Positions 35,051-41,455 of a stretch of 64,000 bases of DNA are shown here, piece after piece. Position numbers and translations under genes: made by a program. This stretch comes from Arthrobacter sp. MMS18-M83. Lineage in GTDB: Bacteria; Actinomycetota; Actinomycetes; Actinomycetales; Micrococcaceae. The stretch is taken from NCBI RefSeq assembly GCF_026683955.1, contig NZ_CP113343.1, positions 2,294,001 through 2,358,000 of the forward strand, given 5' to 3'. The notes beneath the pieces were generated by a model. The model saw only the letters and a list, made by a program, of their open reading frames with translations, was not told the origin of the DNA and ran no database searches. Position 1 is the first letter of the stretch; the number at the start of each line of letters is the position of its first letter.

Positions 35051-35446
35051 CTAGCGATCGAAATCCAGCGAGAAGCCCGCCCAGGCGTCGGGATGCTCGC
35101 GCAACAGCACGTCGACGCCGGCGAGCGCACCGCCGTCGTCGCTCTCGCGGACCCTGGCGGCAACCGCCTCGGCGATGAAGCGGGCCAGGACCTCCGTGGT
35201 CGTAAGCTGCCCGGCGAAGTCGGGGTGCTCGTCAAGGTTCCTGTAGTTCAGGGGGTCGAGCACCTCGTCAAGGATGGTTCCGGCTGCACCGATGTCCAGC
35301 ACCGTCGAGTCGTCGTTCAGCTGGGCGCGGCGGAACGTCACCTCGGCCACGAAGGTGGCTCCATGGAGTCCTTGGGCGGGCCCGAACGATTCCCGTGGAA
35401 GGCTGTGCGCGATCATGAAATGGCGGCGGACGGTGAGGCTGAACAT
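35051..35446 (-). CDS. 6-pyruvoyl-tetrahydropterin/6-carboxytetrahydropterin synthase-like protein
   Basis: 131 aa from ATG 35446. The fold markers are the N-terminal FSLTVRRHFMIAHSLP with the first zinc-binding His, LHGATFVAEVTFR with the second, and LNYRNLDEHPDFAGQLTTTEVLARFI, which matches the LDHxxLN and PT-E segment. The expected third zinc His is less clear. Related QueD/PTPS enzymes act on dihydroneopterin triphosphate. Only 2 bp separate it from the upstream MDR dehydrogenase gene, so the two form an operon and probably one short pathway. Confidence 0.85.
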   Translation of the reverse strand: MFSLTVRRHFMIAHSLPRESFGPAQGLHGATFVAEVTFRRAQLNDDSTVLDIGAAGTILDEVLDPLNYRNLDEHPDFAGQLTTTEVLARFIAEAVAARVRESDDGGALAGVDVLLREHPDAWAGFSLDFDR

Positions 35447-35448
35447 CG

Positions 35449-36504
35449 TTAGGCCTGGTTTCCTTCCCGGTTCGGGGGCTCGGGGTAGGCAATGACATGG
35501 CAAAGATCGTCCAGCTCGCCGTTTTCCAGGCCGTCGAAGACCTCGGGTAGCTCCTCGAACGGAGACTCTCCCGTGAGGAACGCGTCGAACACCCGGTCCT
35601 GCAGCAGGGAGACCGCCAACTGCAGCCGCTCGCTCGACGTCCGCCGATGCCGGCGTGAACGCGCCACTACTCCGACTTGGCTGGCGCGGATGGAGAGGCG
35701 CCGGGCATGGAAGTCCTCCCCGAGCGGCAAGGAAACAGCCCGGTTCCCGTACCAGGAGAGCTCGATAACCTCGCCCTCGTCACCCGCTAGCTGCAGGCTG
35801 CGGGCCAATCCTTCATCCGTGGCCGAGCAATGGAACACGATGTCGCAGTCCGGCTTTGCGTCGTCCGGAAGCGCGAACTCCACCCCCAGCGATTCCACGA
35901 ACCCGCGCTTCCCCGGGTCCGTTTCCACGAGTTGCAAGCGCCCCAATGGGAAGCTGCGCAGCAGTGCTGCGGTCATGCCGCCCACCAATCCGGCCCCGAC
36001 GACGGCGATCCTGTCACCGAGGCGGGGCCCGGCCTCCCAGAGGGCGTTGAGGGCAATCTCCGCGATGCCGGTCAGCACGGCGCGGCGTAGCGGCACGGCG
36101 TCGGGTATCCGGGTGAGCGAGGTGACGGGCACGACGTATCGGTCCTGATGCGGATGCAGGCAGAAGACGTTCTTGCCGATCCAGTCTTCGGGGCCTTCTT
36201 CAACAACGCCAACCGACAGATAGCCGAACTTGACCGGCCCCGGAAAGTCTCCCGTTTGATGGGGTGCGCGCATGGCCTTCGCAATCCGTGCCGGCACGTG
36301 CGCTTCGTGGACCACCAGTTCGGTGCCCCTGCTGATCCCTGAATACAACGCTCGAACCAAAGCCTGGCCCTGCGACGGAGCCGGAAGCTCCTCACGCCGA
36401 AGTTCACCTTGGCAGGGGCCCACGGTCCAGTAGGCCAATGCCGTATGTGTGTGCGTGTGTGCCCGCTGGGGTGCGGGCTGCTGCGCGGGCTGCGGGAAAG
36501 TCAT
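35449..36504 (-). CDS. MDR-superfamily zinc-type alcohol dehydrogenase-like protein
   Basis: About 351 aa from ATG 36504; the frame is open further upstream without similarity. It has the MDR layout: an N-terminal GroES-like part (ALYSGISRGTELVVHEAHVP, GYLSVGVVEEG) and a Rossmann domain with IAVVGAGLVGGMTAALL for NAD(P) binding. The catalytic Cys/His zinc ligands of classical alcohol dehydrogenases are not apparent, so it may be a zinc-independent reductase. Operon partner of the PTPS-like gene; the same pairing occurs in uncharacterised actinobacterial loci (recollection, unverified). Confidence 0.82.
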   Translation of the reverse strand: MTFPQPAQQPAPQRAHTHTHTALAYWTVGPCQGELRREELPAPSQGQALVRALYSGISRGTELVVHEAHVPARIAKAMRAPHQTGDFPGPVKFGYLSVGVVEEGPEDWIGKNVFCLHPHQDRYVVPVTSLTRIPDAVPLRRAVLTGIAEIALNALWEAGPRLGDRIAVVGAGLVGGMTAALLRSFPLGRLQLVETDPGKRGFVESLGVEFALPDDAKPDCDIVFHCSATDEGLARSLQLAGDEGEVIELSWYGNRAVSLPLGEDFHARRLSIRASQVGVVARSRRHRRTSSERLQLAVSLLQDRVFDAFLTGESPFEELPEVFDGLENGELDDLCHVIAYPEPPNREGNQA

Positions 36505-36690
36505 CGTGCTTGCGAATCTAGCCCCGCGGCTGCGAATGCGGAAGGGAAGGCGCCGAGGAGGAGTTGGCACCGGTCCGGGGCCGGCCGTTTGCGGCGGGGC
36601 GCGGCGGCAGGTCCTGGGCCGGCCGTTTACGGCAGGACCGGCGGGGCCGTTTTGGGGAACAGGGCTCCACTCCGGTACCCTATTTCAGTT

Positions 36691-36780
36691 GGTGACGTGT
36701 CCGAGCGGCCGAAGGTGCAACACTCGAAATGTTGTTTGGTGTAAAAGCCAACGTGGGTTCAAATCCCACCGTCACCGCCA
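36691..36780 (+). tRNA. tRNA-Ser (anticodon CGA)
   Basis: 90 nt including an encoded CCA. The acceptor stem is GGTGACG/CGTCACC with discriminator G. The anticodon loop CTCGAAA gives CGA, reading UCG. A long class-II variable arm lies before the T arm (GTGGGTTCAAATCCCAC). The 3' end from 36758 on is duplicated at 41025-41047: this tRNA is the integration site of the element downstream. Confidence 0.95.
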
Positions 36781-36826
36781 ATTGAAAGGCCCCTGCTTCC
36801 CTTTGTTTACAAGGGAAGCAGGGGCC
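36758..36826. repeat. attL: tRNA-Ser 3' end plus terminator (left direct repeat)
   Basis: The 23 bp from TTCAAATCCCACCGTCAC to the CCA end (36758-36780) are exact in the right copy at 41025-41047. The next ~45 bp, a GGCCCCTGCTTCCC hairpin, are also nearly identical in both. Integration thus regenerated the tRNA and its terminator on the left. Confidence 0.88.
36788..36826 (+). terminator. tRNA-Ser terminator, left copy
   Basis: A 14-bp perfect stem, GGCCCCTGCTTCCC paired with GGGAAGCAGGGGCC, encloses an 11-nt loop. The TAA stop of the oppositely oriented integrase gene lies in the loop. Confidence 0.8.
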
Positions 36827-37685
36827 AATCGCTTTGCCTGGGTCGGGGATTTGCCCACATTTTGCCCACACTTGCCAGAGAGACGGCATGATCCAGAGCG
36901 TCCGAAACTGAGTCCTGGTCCCCGTCGAACAGGTCCGCGTAGACGTCCAGTGTCATGGCCGCGGAGCTGTGGCCGAGCATCTTCTGGACCACCTTCACGT
37001 TCGCGCCGGCCGACACTGCGAAGCTCGCCGCCGAGTGCCGCAGATCATGCGGGGTAATCCGGGGAATGCCCGTCCGCTTGACCGCACTTCCGAACCAGCT
37101 CATGTTGTCCTCATGCACGCGGGCAAGCCGCAGGTGATGACCGTCCGGGCCGGGGAACACCAGATCATCCCGCCCTTTCCCCTCGCACGCCCTGGCCAGA
37201 TACTCCCCCAAGAATCGCGGGAAGGGCACGGTGCGCTTCTTGTGGTTCTTCGGAGTGCCCACCTCGATCACTGAGCCCACCTGAACGGCGTTCTCTTCGA
37301 TCATCAGCAGGCGCCGCAGCATGTCCATATGCCTAACCCGCAGGGCAGTCGCCTCACCCCACCGGATGCCGCAATACGCCAACGCCAGGACCAGCCCCGG
37401 GTACTTGCTCGCGGCGGCCAGAGCATGTACCTGCTCATGGCTGAGATAGACGTGAGGCTTCTTCACGTTCCGAGGGCGCGAGATGCCCCGGGCAGGGTTG
37501 CTCAGCATCCTCCGATCGCTCACGGCTTCATCCAAGATAGCCGCCAGAACCCCGTAGGCCCGGATCACCAGCGTCGCCCCCTTGGGCTTCCGTGGCGGCG
37601 TGGCCTTCGGATCGCCGAGTGTCATTTCCGAGACCCACTGCCGTACGGCGGTCTTCCGAGTAGCAAGGAAGCCGGGTCGGGCTTG
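36807..37685 (-). pseudogene. Tyrosine recombinase (integrase), N-terminally truncated
   Basis: The catalytic domain is complete: Arg in AYCGIRWGEA, Lys in GTPKNHKKRTVPF, HDLRHS, LGHSS, and the nucleophile Tyr in LDVYADLF. An ATG at 37625 opens 272 codons. Similarity-like sequence (LATRKTAVRQWVSEM) continues about 20 codons upstream of it and then meets TAA at 37686-37688. Actinophage integrases of this type are about 370-400 aa, so the arm-binding domain and most of the core-binding domain are missing. It could still be expressed from 37625 but probably cannot integrate or excise normally. Confidence 0.8.
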
Positions 37686-37706
37686 TTACCTTGGCGTCGT
37701 GGTGCT

Positions 37707-38012
37707 CTAGTCCCGCACGTCAACGACTGTTAGCTCATCACTAACGGCCACCTGCTGTCCGCCAGGCCCCGGTCGAACATGCAAAACGGCAATGAAGCCG
37801 ATGTTGTTGTGAGTGGCAAGGCAATCCGCATTGCCGAGCTCTTCAGGCGGAAGCCTGTCCCCAATTTTGTAACCGGACGTGGCTTTGTCATCACGCCCGT
37901 GGTAGGAAACGCGCCCCGCTTCGTACTCGGGCGCTTTGAGATCGAAGCCAAAGCCCAGATCCATGTGTGCGCTTTGACTGAGGATGGGGCGCCGGGTGGC
38001 GTCGTAAAGCAT
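37707..38012 (-). CDS. Hypothetical protein, second half of a probably frameshifted gene
   Basis: 101 codons (MLYDATRRPIL... to LTVVDVRD). It overlaps the 3' part of the ORF at 37891-38280 in another frame. Its ATG lacks a good ribosome site, and stop codons lie just upstream in its own frame. The natural reading is one ~190-aa gene broken by an indel near 38012-38020, giving ...RVSLMRR joined to MLYDATRRP.... No family recognised. Its end lies 20 bp from the truncation point of the integrase gene. Confidence 0.5.
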   Translation of the reverse strand: MLYDATRRPILSQSAHMDLGFGFDLKAPEYEAGRVSYHGRDDKATSGYKIGDRLPPEELGNADCLATHNNIGFIAVLHVRPGPGGQQVAVSDELTVVDVRD

Positions 38013-38280
38013 TTCGTCGCATTAGACTCACTCGTTCGGAAAACCCGAGCTCGCGGAGGGACAGGTCGTCTCCAACGCTGGGAACAATTAGTGCGGAAGC
38101 CATGGCCTGCGCCGTGCCTGCAAGAGTGACCATTCGGAGTATTCCGAACGCCCTGATAAACGGGTCCCGGACATCATCGAAGACTCCGACGTTCCAGGAT
38201 CGTACGGGGTCCTCATTGTCTGGATGTCCTCTAAAAACCTCGATCCGCTCCAAGGTCGCTTCGTATCGGTATTCGCTCAT
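37891..38280 (-). CDS. Hypothetical protein, first half of a probably frameshifted gene
   Basis: 129 codons. The first ~90 residues (MSEYRYEATLERIEVFRG... to GFSERVSLM) read as ordinary protein sequence. The last ~35 are Arg/Pro/His-rich and look like out-of-frame translation of the following ORF. This supports a frameshift. It is the most upstream gene of the leftward set in the element. No recognised domain. Confidence 0.5.
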   Translation of the reverse strand: MSEYRYEATLERIEVFRGHPDNEDPVRSWNVGVFDDVRDPFIRAFGILRMVTLAGTAQAMASALIVPSVGDDLSLRELGFSERVSLMRRNALRRHPAPHPQSKRTHGSGLWLRSQSARVRSGARFLPRA

Positions 38281-38604
38281 TGCCCGTCCGGGTTAATTGA
38301 CTAGGCGGTGAGAGGCGCCCATGGGATGTCTACAGTGTTACCGTTACCGATAACCCAAGAACCTCGGCCCTGTCACGCCGTCCAGTATCCAGGGAGATTG
38401 TCGCGGAGGTCGTTGACGATGAATCCAGGGGATCACTTACCACGTTCTGAACTGGTTCTCTGGATCGCTGAGGCTTGCTGGTGCCAGTATCCAGGGCGTT
38501 GACCAGGCTGGTCGAGGAGAAGGCGCCACTCGTACTAACTGAGGCAGACCGTTGCCGACGCTCTACGCGGCGATTGAAAGTCACTCGCTAGAGTATGCAA
38601 GTAA
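38281..38604. other. Intergenic stretch of the element, no gene seen
   Basis: No convincing coding sequence on either strand. A 13-bp direct repeat CCAGTATCCAGGG occurs at 38382-38394 and 38484-38496, 102 bp apart, of unknown meaning. The divergent promoters for the leftward hypothetical gene and the rightward surface-protein gene should lie here. Confidence 0.4.
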
Positions 38605-38688
38605 CTGCCCGGCCAGTATGAGGCCGAGGACATCGAGAACATGAACAAACGCATCGAGGCCTACAAGAGCCTTTTGGGGAGGATGTAA
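38605..38688 (+). pseudogene. Remnant of a small coding sequence upstream of the surface-protein gene
   Basis: An open stretch after TAA 38602 reads CAG TAT GAG GCC onwards as a charged helix (EDIENMNKRIEAYKSLLGRM) and ends TAA at 38686-38688. That stop overlaps the next ATG by one base (TAATG), which suggests former translational coupling. No normal start codon is available (CTG at 38605 only), so the 5' part appears lost. Confidence 0.4.
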
Positions 38689-39371
38689 TGGGCAAGTACA
38701 GAGCATCATTTGCAGTAATGGGAGCACTCGGTCTGGCACTCATCGGAGGGCCGGCTACGGCAGCAACCGATCCGACATCGAGCGCCAGCGCTACACCAAG
38801 TGCCAGCGCTACACCGACGGCAACTGCCACGCCTACACCCACCGCAACACCGACGCCGACCGGCCCCATTCTGGTGAAGGCTCCGGATCTGACGGTGGCC
38901 TATGACGGGTGCGGCACCCTGGGTCATGTTGTTGTCCCTGCAGGTGTGGGCTACCACTACTCGCAGAATCCCTGGCCTGACGCTGGCCCATGGCAGTCGT
39001 GGGGCGCGTTCGCCAATGATGGGTACATGCTGATTCACCCGACAACGGGTGAGCCCGTCTACGAATACCCGGCCAACTATCCCAATCAGATGATCTGGGT
39101 CAACCAGGGGCCGGCTTGCCCCGTAGTCGCGCCAGCGGTGTCACCTGCCGCAGCCGTTGTGCCCATGGCAGTCAACGCAGAGTCGGGTACCGTCCCGATC
39201 CCTGTTCCAGCGGCGGTACACTCCGAGACTGGTGTTCAGCTTGCGAACACCAGTGAAGAGCTTGCATACACCGGCCGATCTGATTCTGATGGCTGGATCC
39301 TGCTTATTGGTGGTGCCCTGGTGGGTCTCGGCACCCTGGCCATCGTCCTTGCGAAACGCCGCAAGGCTTAG
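38688..39371 (+). CDS. Cell-wall-anchored surface protein with LAYTG sortase motif
   Basis: 227 aa, with GGGGAGGA about 5 nt before the ATG. A signal peptide (1-26, ending GGPATAATD) is followed by a Ser/Ala/Thr/Pro linker of ~30 residues in short TPSAS/TPTAT repeats. A ~85-residue globular part (YDGCGTLGHVVVPAGVGYHY... QMIWVNQGPAC) has two Cys that may pair. A second Pro/Ala/Val spacer leads to LAYTG at 192-196, a hydrophobic helix (WILLIGGALVGLGTLAIVLA) and KRRKA. LAxTG is the motif of class E sortases of high-GC Gram-positives, so the protein is probably linked to peptidoglycan. Intact cargo on a decayed element. Confidence 0.8.
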   Translation: MGKYRASFAVMGALGLALIGGPATAATDPTSSASATPSASATPTATATPTPTATPTPTGPILVKAPDLTVAYDGCGTLGHVVVPAGVGYHYSQNPWPDAGPWQSWGAFANDGYMLIHPTTGEPVYEYPANYPNQMIWVNQGPACPVVAPAVSPAAAVVPMAVNAESGTVPIPVPAAVHSETGVQLANTSEELAYTGRSDSDGWILLIGGALVGLGTLAIVLAKRRKA

Positions 39372-39574
39372 CCCATGTCCACTGGATGGATAGTCAACAC
39401 CTCTTCCCCTGAACCGGGGGCTGTTGGTGGACGCGCTGAAGGCGACATCCTCCAAGGACTTCCCTGAGTCTAAAGGCCATGGCCGGTCTTCTAGCCGGTA
39501 CCGTCTAAACACCGCGCCACAGGGGGCAATTAGCGCCCTATCGGGGCCGGGCGGGTACCAAAAAGTACCGGAGA

Positions 39575-39607
39575 GCTCGTAGCGGTTCTCAGATCGCCGC
39601 TACGAGC
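39575..39607. terminator. Hairpin in the element (terminator-like)
   Basis: An 11-bp perfect stem, GCTCGTAGCGG with CCGCTACGAGC, and an 11-nt loop lie between the convergent surface-protein gene and the 34-codon ORF at 39666. It may end either transcript; no long T run is present. The rest of 39372-39665 shows no gene. Confidence 0.5.
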
Positions 39608-39665
39608 CGTTCAACCGGAGGGGCCTAGTGTGCCTCCTTATTGGCGTAGCCAGGCGATCACCCGT

Positions 39666-39770
39666 TTAGGCGCTGATTCGCTTCATGATTCCAGTCACCA
39701 AAGAGATCACACCGAACACCACCAGCGTCATGGTCAGGATCGCGGCCGGTCCGACGAAGGCGAGGCTCAT
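39666..39770 (-). CDS. 34-residue single-membrane-helix small protein (putative)
   Basis: ATG 39770 to TAA 39666. The peptide starts MSLAFVGPAAILTMTL, continues as one hydrophobic segment and ends IMKRISA: one predicted membrane helix with a basic end. A possible ribosome site (AAAGGG) lies about 10 nt upstream. It is inside the stem of a 31-nt hairpin (39778-39808, GGCCCTTTCGGATTT paired with AAATCCGAGAGGGCC), which would block initiation. Small toxin-like or phage membrane peptides look like this, but no antitoxin is seen. Confidence 0.45.
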   Translation of the reverse strand: MSLAFVGPAAILTMTLVVFGVISLVTGIMKRISA

Positions 39771-39877
39771 CGCAACCGGCCCTTTCGGATTTCAAATCCG
39801 AGAGGGCCGAACTGCTCGAAGTCGGCCAGGCTGACCCCCGACCGACCAGAGCTAGCGGTCTCGGTTAGGCTCAGCCC

Positions 39878-40104
39878 ATGACGAACTTTGCAGAGCAGCA
39901 GAAATGGTGGGATCAGCTCACCGAGGAGAGGAAAGCCCGGCTTCTAGCCGGGCCGCTAAAGGAAGTTCCGACTGACCTGATACCGGAGGTAGTGAAAGCC
40001 GGTGCGCCGTTGAGTGGGCCTGGTTCACAGCCACACAGAACGGACCTGACAAGTTGAGCCTGCAGAGCAGCTATGAAGATTTCATGGAGGAGCGCCGCCA
40101 GTAA
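39878..40104 (+). pseudogene. Small element gene with a frameshift
   Basis: ATG 39878 opens MTNFAEQQKWWDQLTEERKA... in one frame to TGA 40055. The sequence WAWFTATQNGPDKLSLQ followed by SSYEDFMEERRQ and TAA 40102-40104 continues in another frame, and reads far more like protein than the tail of the first frame. A one-base loss near 40010 would explain it. The joined product would be ~75 aa, typical of small hypothetical proteins of integrative elements. No function known. Confidence 0.5.
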
Positions 40105-40431
40105 GCCGTTTGTGGAAGGTCAACATAGTGCCTCCGAATTGGCACGATGTTTCGCTTGCTTCGTTTGGCCAGCCGGTCAAGTTCCAAAGTCCCAGAGCCG
40201 CCCTAAGCAGGACGAATCCCCCGGCTAGTCGAGATGACCGGCCGGGGGTTGTTTGCGTCTGGCGGCGCTTCCCAAATCGAAAGGTGAGTCCTGGCAGGAT
40301 CCTCACGGTTACCCGTCCGCGGCTGTTTACCGTCACGGGCCCGAGCTTCTCGGAGACTAATGCACGGACTTGGAGATGTCGACGTGCCCGGTCCTGCCGA
40401 GCTTGACGCGCTTGCGGAAGAAGAACCCCAT
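40082..40431 (-). pseudogene. DUF4236-like small protein gene with a frameshift
   Basis: ATG 40431 opens MGFFFRKRVKLGRTGHVDISKS, the signature start of DUF4236 proteins, then hits TAG. In the next frame RALVSEKLGPVTVNSRG and RVTVRILPGLTFRFGKRR complete the family pattern. Adding one G at about 40366 would restore K-S-G-A-L-V-S-E-K. The original stop after FGKRR also seems lost, since the frame runs on through a hairpin (40218-40248) to 40082. The function of the family is unknown. Confidence 0.65.
40218..40254 (+). terminator. Hairpin terminator inside the element
   Basis: CCCCCGGC (40218-40225) pairs with GCCGGGGG (40241-40248), followed by TTGTTT on the plus strand. It probably ends the small rightward gene at 39878-40104. 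On the minus strand the DUF4236-like frame reads through it. Confidence 0.55.
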
Positions 40432-40445
40432 GCCCGTATCCTCTG

Positions 40446-40778
40446 CTATCGGTTCGGTGAGGCTGTGACAATCGCGGACACTTCCGCCAGAGCAGCGGCG
40501 ATCTTCGATGCCTCCGCGCCTGAGATGGCGTTGTCTCCGTCGCCGTCAACATAGAACGTCACGCCCTCTTCGGCGCTCCAGTGGCTTGTGACCTTCCAGC
40601 CGTTGCCCTCGAACTCAGGCCCCGACCAGTGACCGTCTGCCCAATCTTCCATGCTGGATGCGTCCACGCTAAACCCTGCCGGCGGAAGCAGTTCGGATGG
40701 CTTGACGCCCCGCGCCTCCGCCATGTCTGCGAGTCCCCGGACGGTCATAGGCGTAGTGGTGGTAGACGTGTTCATCAT
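40446..40778 (-). CDS. Hypothetical protein with an EF-hand-like loop
   Basis: 110 aa from ATG 40778, with a second ATG next to it and GGGG about 6 nt upstream. The N-terminal part (TTPMTVRGLADMAEARGVKP) looks like a short helical motif. The middle is Trp-rich and acidic. The C-terminal part has DGDGDNAISGAEASKI, which fits the DxDxDxxIxxxE loop of an EF-hand or dockerin-type calcium site. Similar short proteins occur in actinophage-derived elements, but no function is known. The frame is open upstream but without coding character. Confidence 0.55.
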   Translation of the reverse strand: MMNTSTTTTPMTVRGLADMAEARGVKPSELLPPAGFSVDASSMEDWADGHWSGPEFEGNGWKVTSHWSAEEGVTFYVDGDGDNAISGAEASKIAAALAEVSAIVTASPNR

Positions 40779-41001
40779 TGAGACCCCAATTTCAGTATTT
40801 GTTGAGCGCATCCCCAGCGGATGCGGTGATTCTAGCGGGTGGGACTGACAGCCTGGCTGTCTGTTGATTTGAGGCGCACCGTGCACGCCTTTGCCGGCGG
40901 GAGCGCCAGCCAAGTAGAGCCTGCCCACATTTTGCCCAAATTGGGCGTGAAATGGCGTGATTTCTGGTGATGAAAATCCCCGAAATCTAGCGGTTTCCCC
41001 T

Positions 41002-41019
41002 GCCAGCGCTAGCGCTGGC
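41002..41019. repeat. 18-bp perfect palindrome beside attR
   Basis: GCCAGCGCTAGCGCTGGC is fully self-complementary and ends 5 bp before the attR core. It is on the element side, so it could be a recombination-protein site or simply part of the element's end. The rest of 40779-41001 holds a TGCCCACATTTTGCCCA segment shared with the other end. Confidence 0.5.
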
Positions 41020-41024
41020 GTTGT

Positions 41025-41094
41025 TTCAAATCCCACCGTCACCGCCACTTGGGAGGCCCCTGCTTCCCTTTGTTTACAAGGGGAAGCAGGGGCC
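41025..41094. repeat. attR: duplicated tRNA-Ser 3' end and terminator (right direct repeat)
   Basis: 41025-41047 repeats the last 23 bp of tRNA-Ser exactly, and the hairpin GGCCCCTGCTTCCC...GGGAAGCAGGGGCC at 41055-41094 repeats the tRNA terminator with one extra G in the loop. It is followed by TTTT, so this is probably the original chromosomal terminator. Confidence 0.88.
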
Positions 41095-41098
41095 TTTT
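41055..41098 (+). terminator. Original tRNA-Ser terminator (right copy)
   Basis: A 14-bp stem with a 12-nt loop followed by TTTT. Since integration it no longer has a gene directly upstream. Confidence 0.75.
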
Positions 41099-41282
41099 GC
41101 TTTACCAGGGAATTCGTCGTTTGAGGCGAGCGACCAACCTCCGTCTTTCGGCTGGCGACGCCGGGAGGGGCGCGCAACGCCGGCCGAGACCACGACGGCA
41201 ATTCTCGAGGGATCTGCCAGCTAGGCCGCAATCGACACAGCCGGCCATTACTCGCCGTCCACGCAGGCAACTAAATCAACGC

Positions 41283-41345
41283 ACTAAAACGCTTGATCTA
41301 CCATTCGTCACCAGCTATTCTTTCCGTGATTAAGCGTTTAATCAC
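41283..41345. promoter_or_regulatory. Two LacI-type operators upstream of the GH32 gene
   Basis: GTGATTAAGCGTTTAATCAC (41326-41345) is a 20-bp palindrome with 8-bp perfect arms. ACTAAAACGCTTGATC (41283-41298) is an imperfect second copy of the same pattern. Both have the CpG centre of LacI-family sites and lie 110-170 bp before the GH32 start. The operator class differs from those of the amino-sugar and rhamnose operons, and no matching regulator gene lies nearby. Nothing else is seen in 41099-41455. Confidence 0.65.
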
Positions 41346-41455
41346 ACATCTTTGACGCAACCACAAGCTCCCCACCTGCTCAACAACGCCGTGTGCAGAG
41401 GCTCGACGCAGAGCTATCGGCCGTGGAGTAGTCCTCACCGAGACCCGGAGATTTT

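Larger units (their letters stand above)
36781..41047. mobile_element. Decayed 4.27-kb integrative element in tRNA-Ser
   Basis: The element lies between the two tRNA-end repeats and begins with a tyrosine integrase gene pointing at attL, the standard layout of tRNA-targeted islands. Its genes are small and mostly damaged: the integrase is truncated, and a DUF4236-like gene, a small ORF at 39878 and probably the pair at 37707-38280 carry frameshifts. A LAYTG surface-protein gene, a 34-codon membrane ORF and a 110-aa protein look intact. Base composition is lower in GC and intergenic space larger than in the flanks. No replication, packaging or transfer genes remain. Confidence 0.85.

Noticed and set aside
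38382..38496. 13-bp direct repeat CCAGTATCCAGGG as an iteron or CRISPR-like array
   Set aside because: Only two copies 102 bp apart, no replication gene and no regular spacing. No CRISPR array is present anywhere in the window.
40110..40406. 98-codon plus-strand ORF in the island
   Set aside because: Arg/Pro-rich, lacks a ribosome site, and is antisense to the clearly recognisable DUF4236-like sequence.
36781..41047. Intact prophage or conjugative element
   Set aside because: No structural, lysis, replication or transfer genes; the integrase is truncated.
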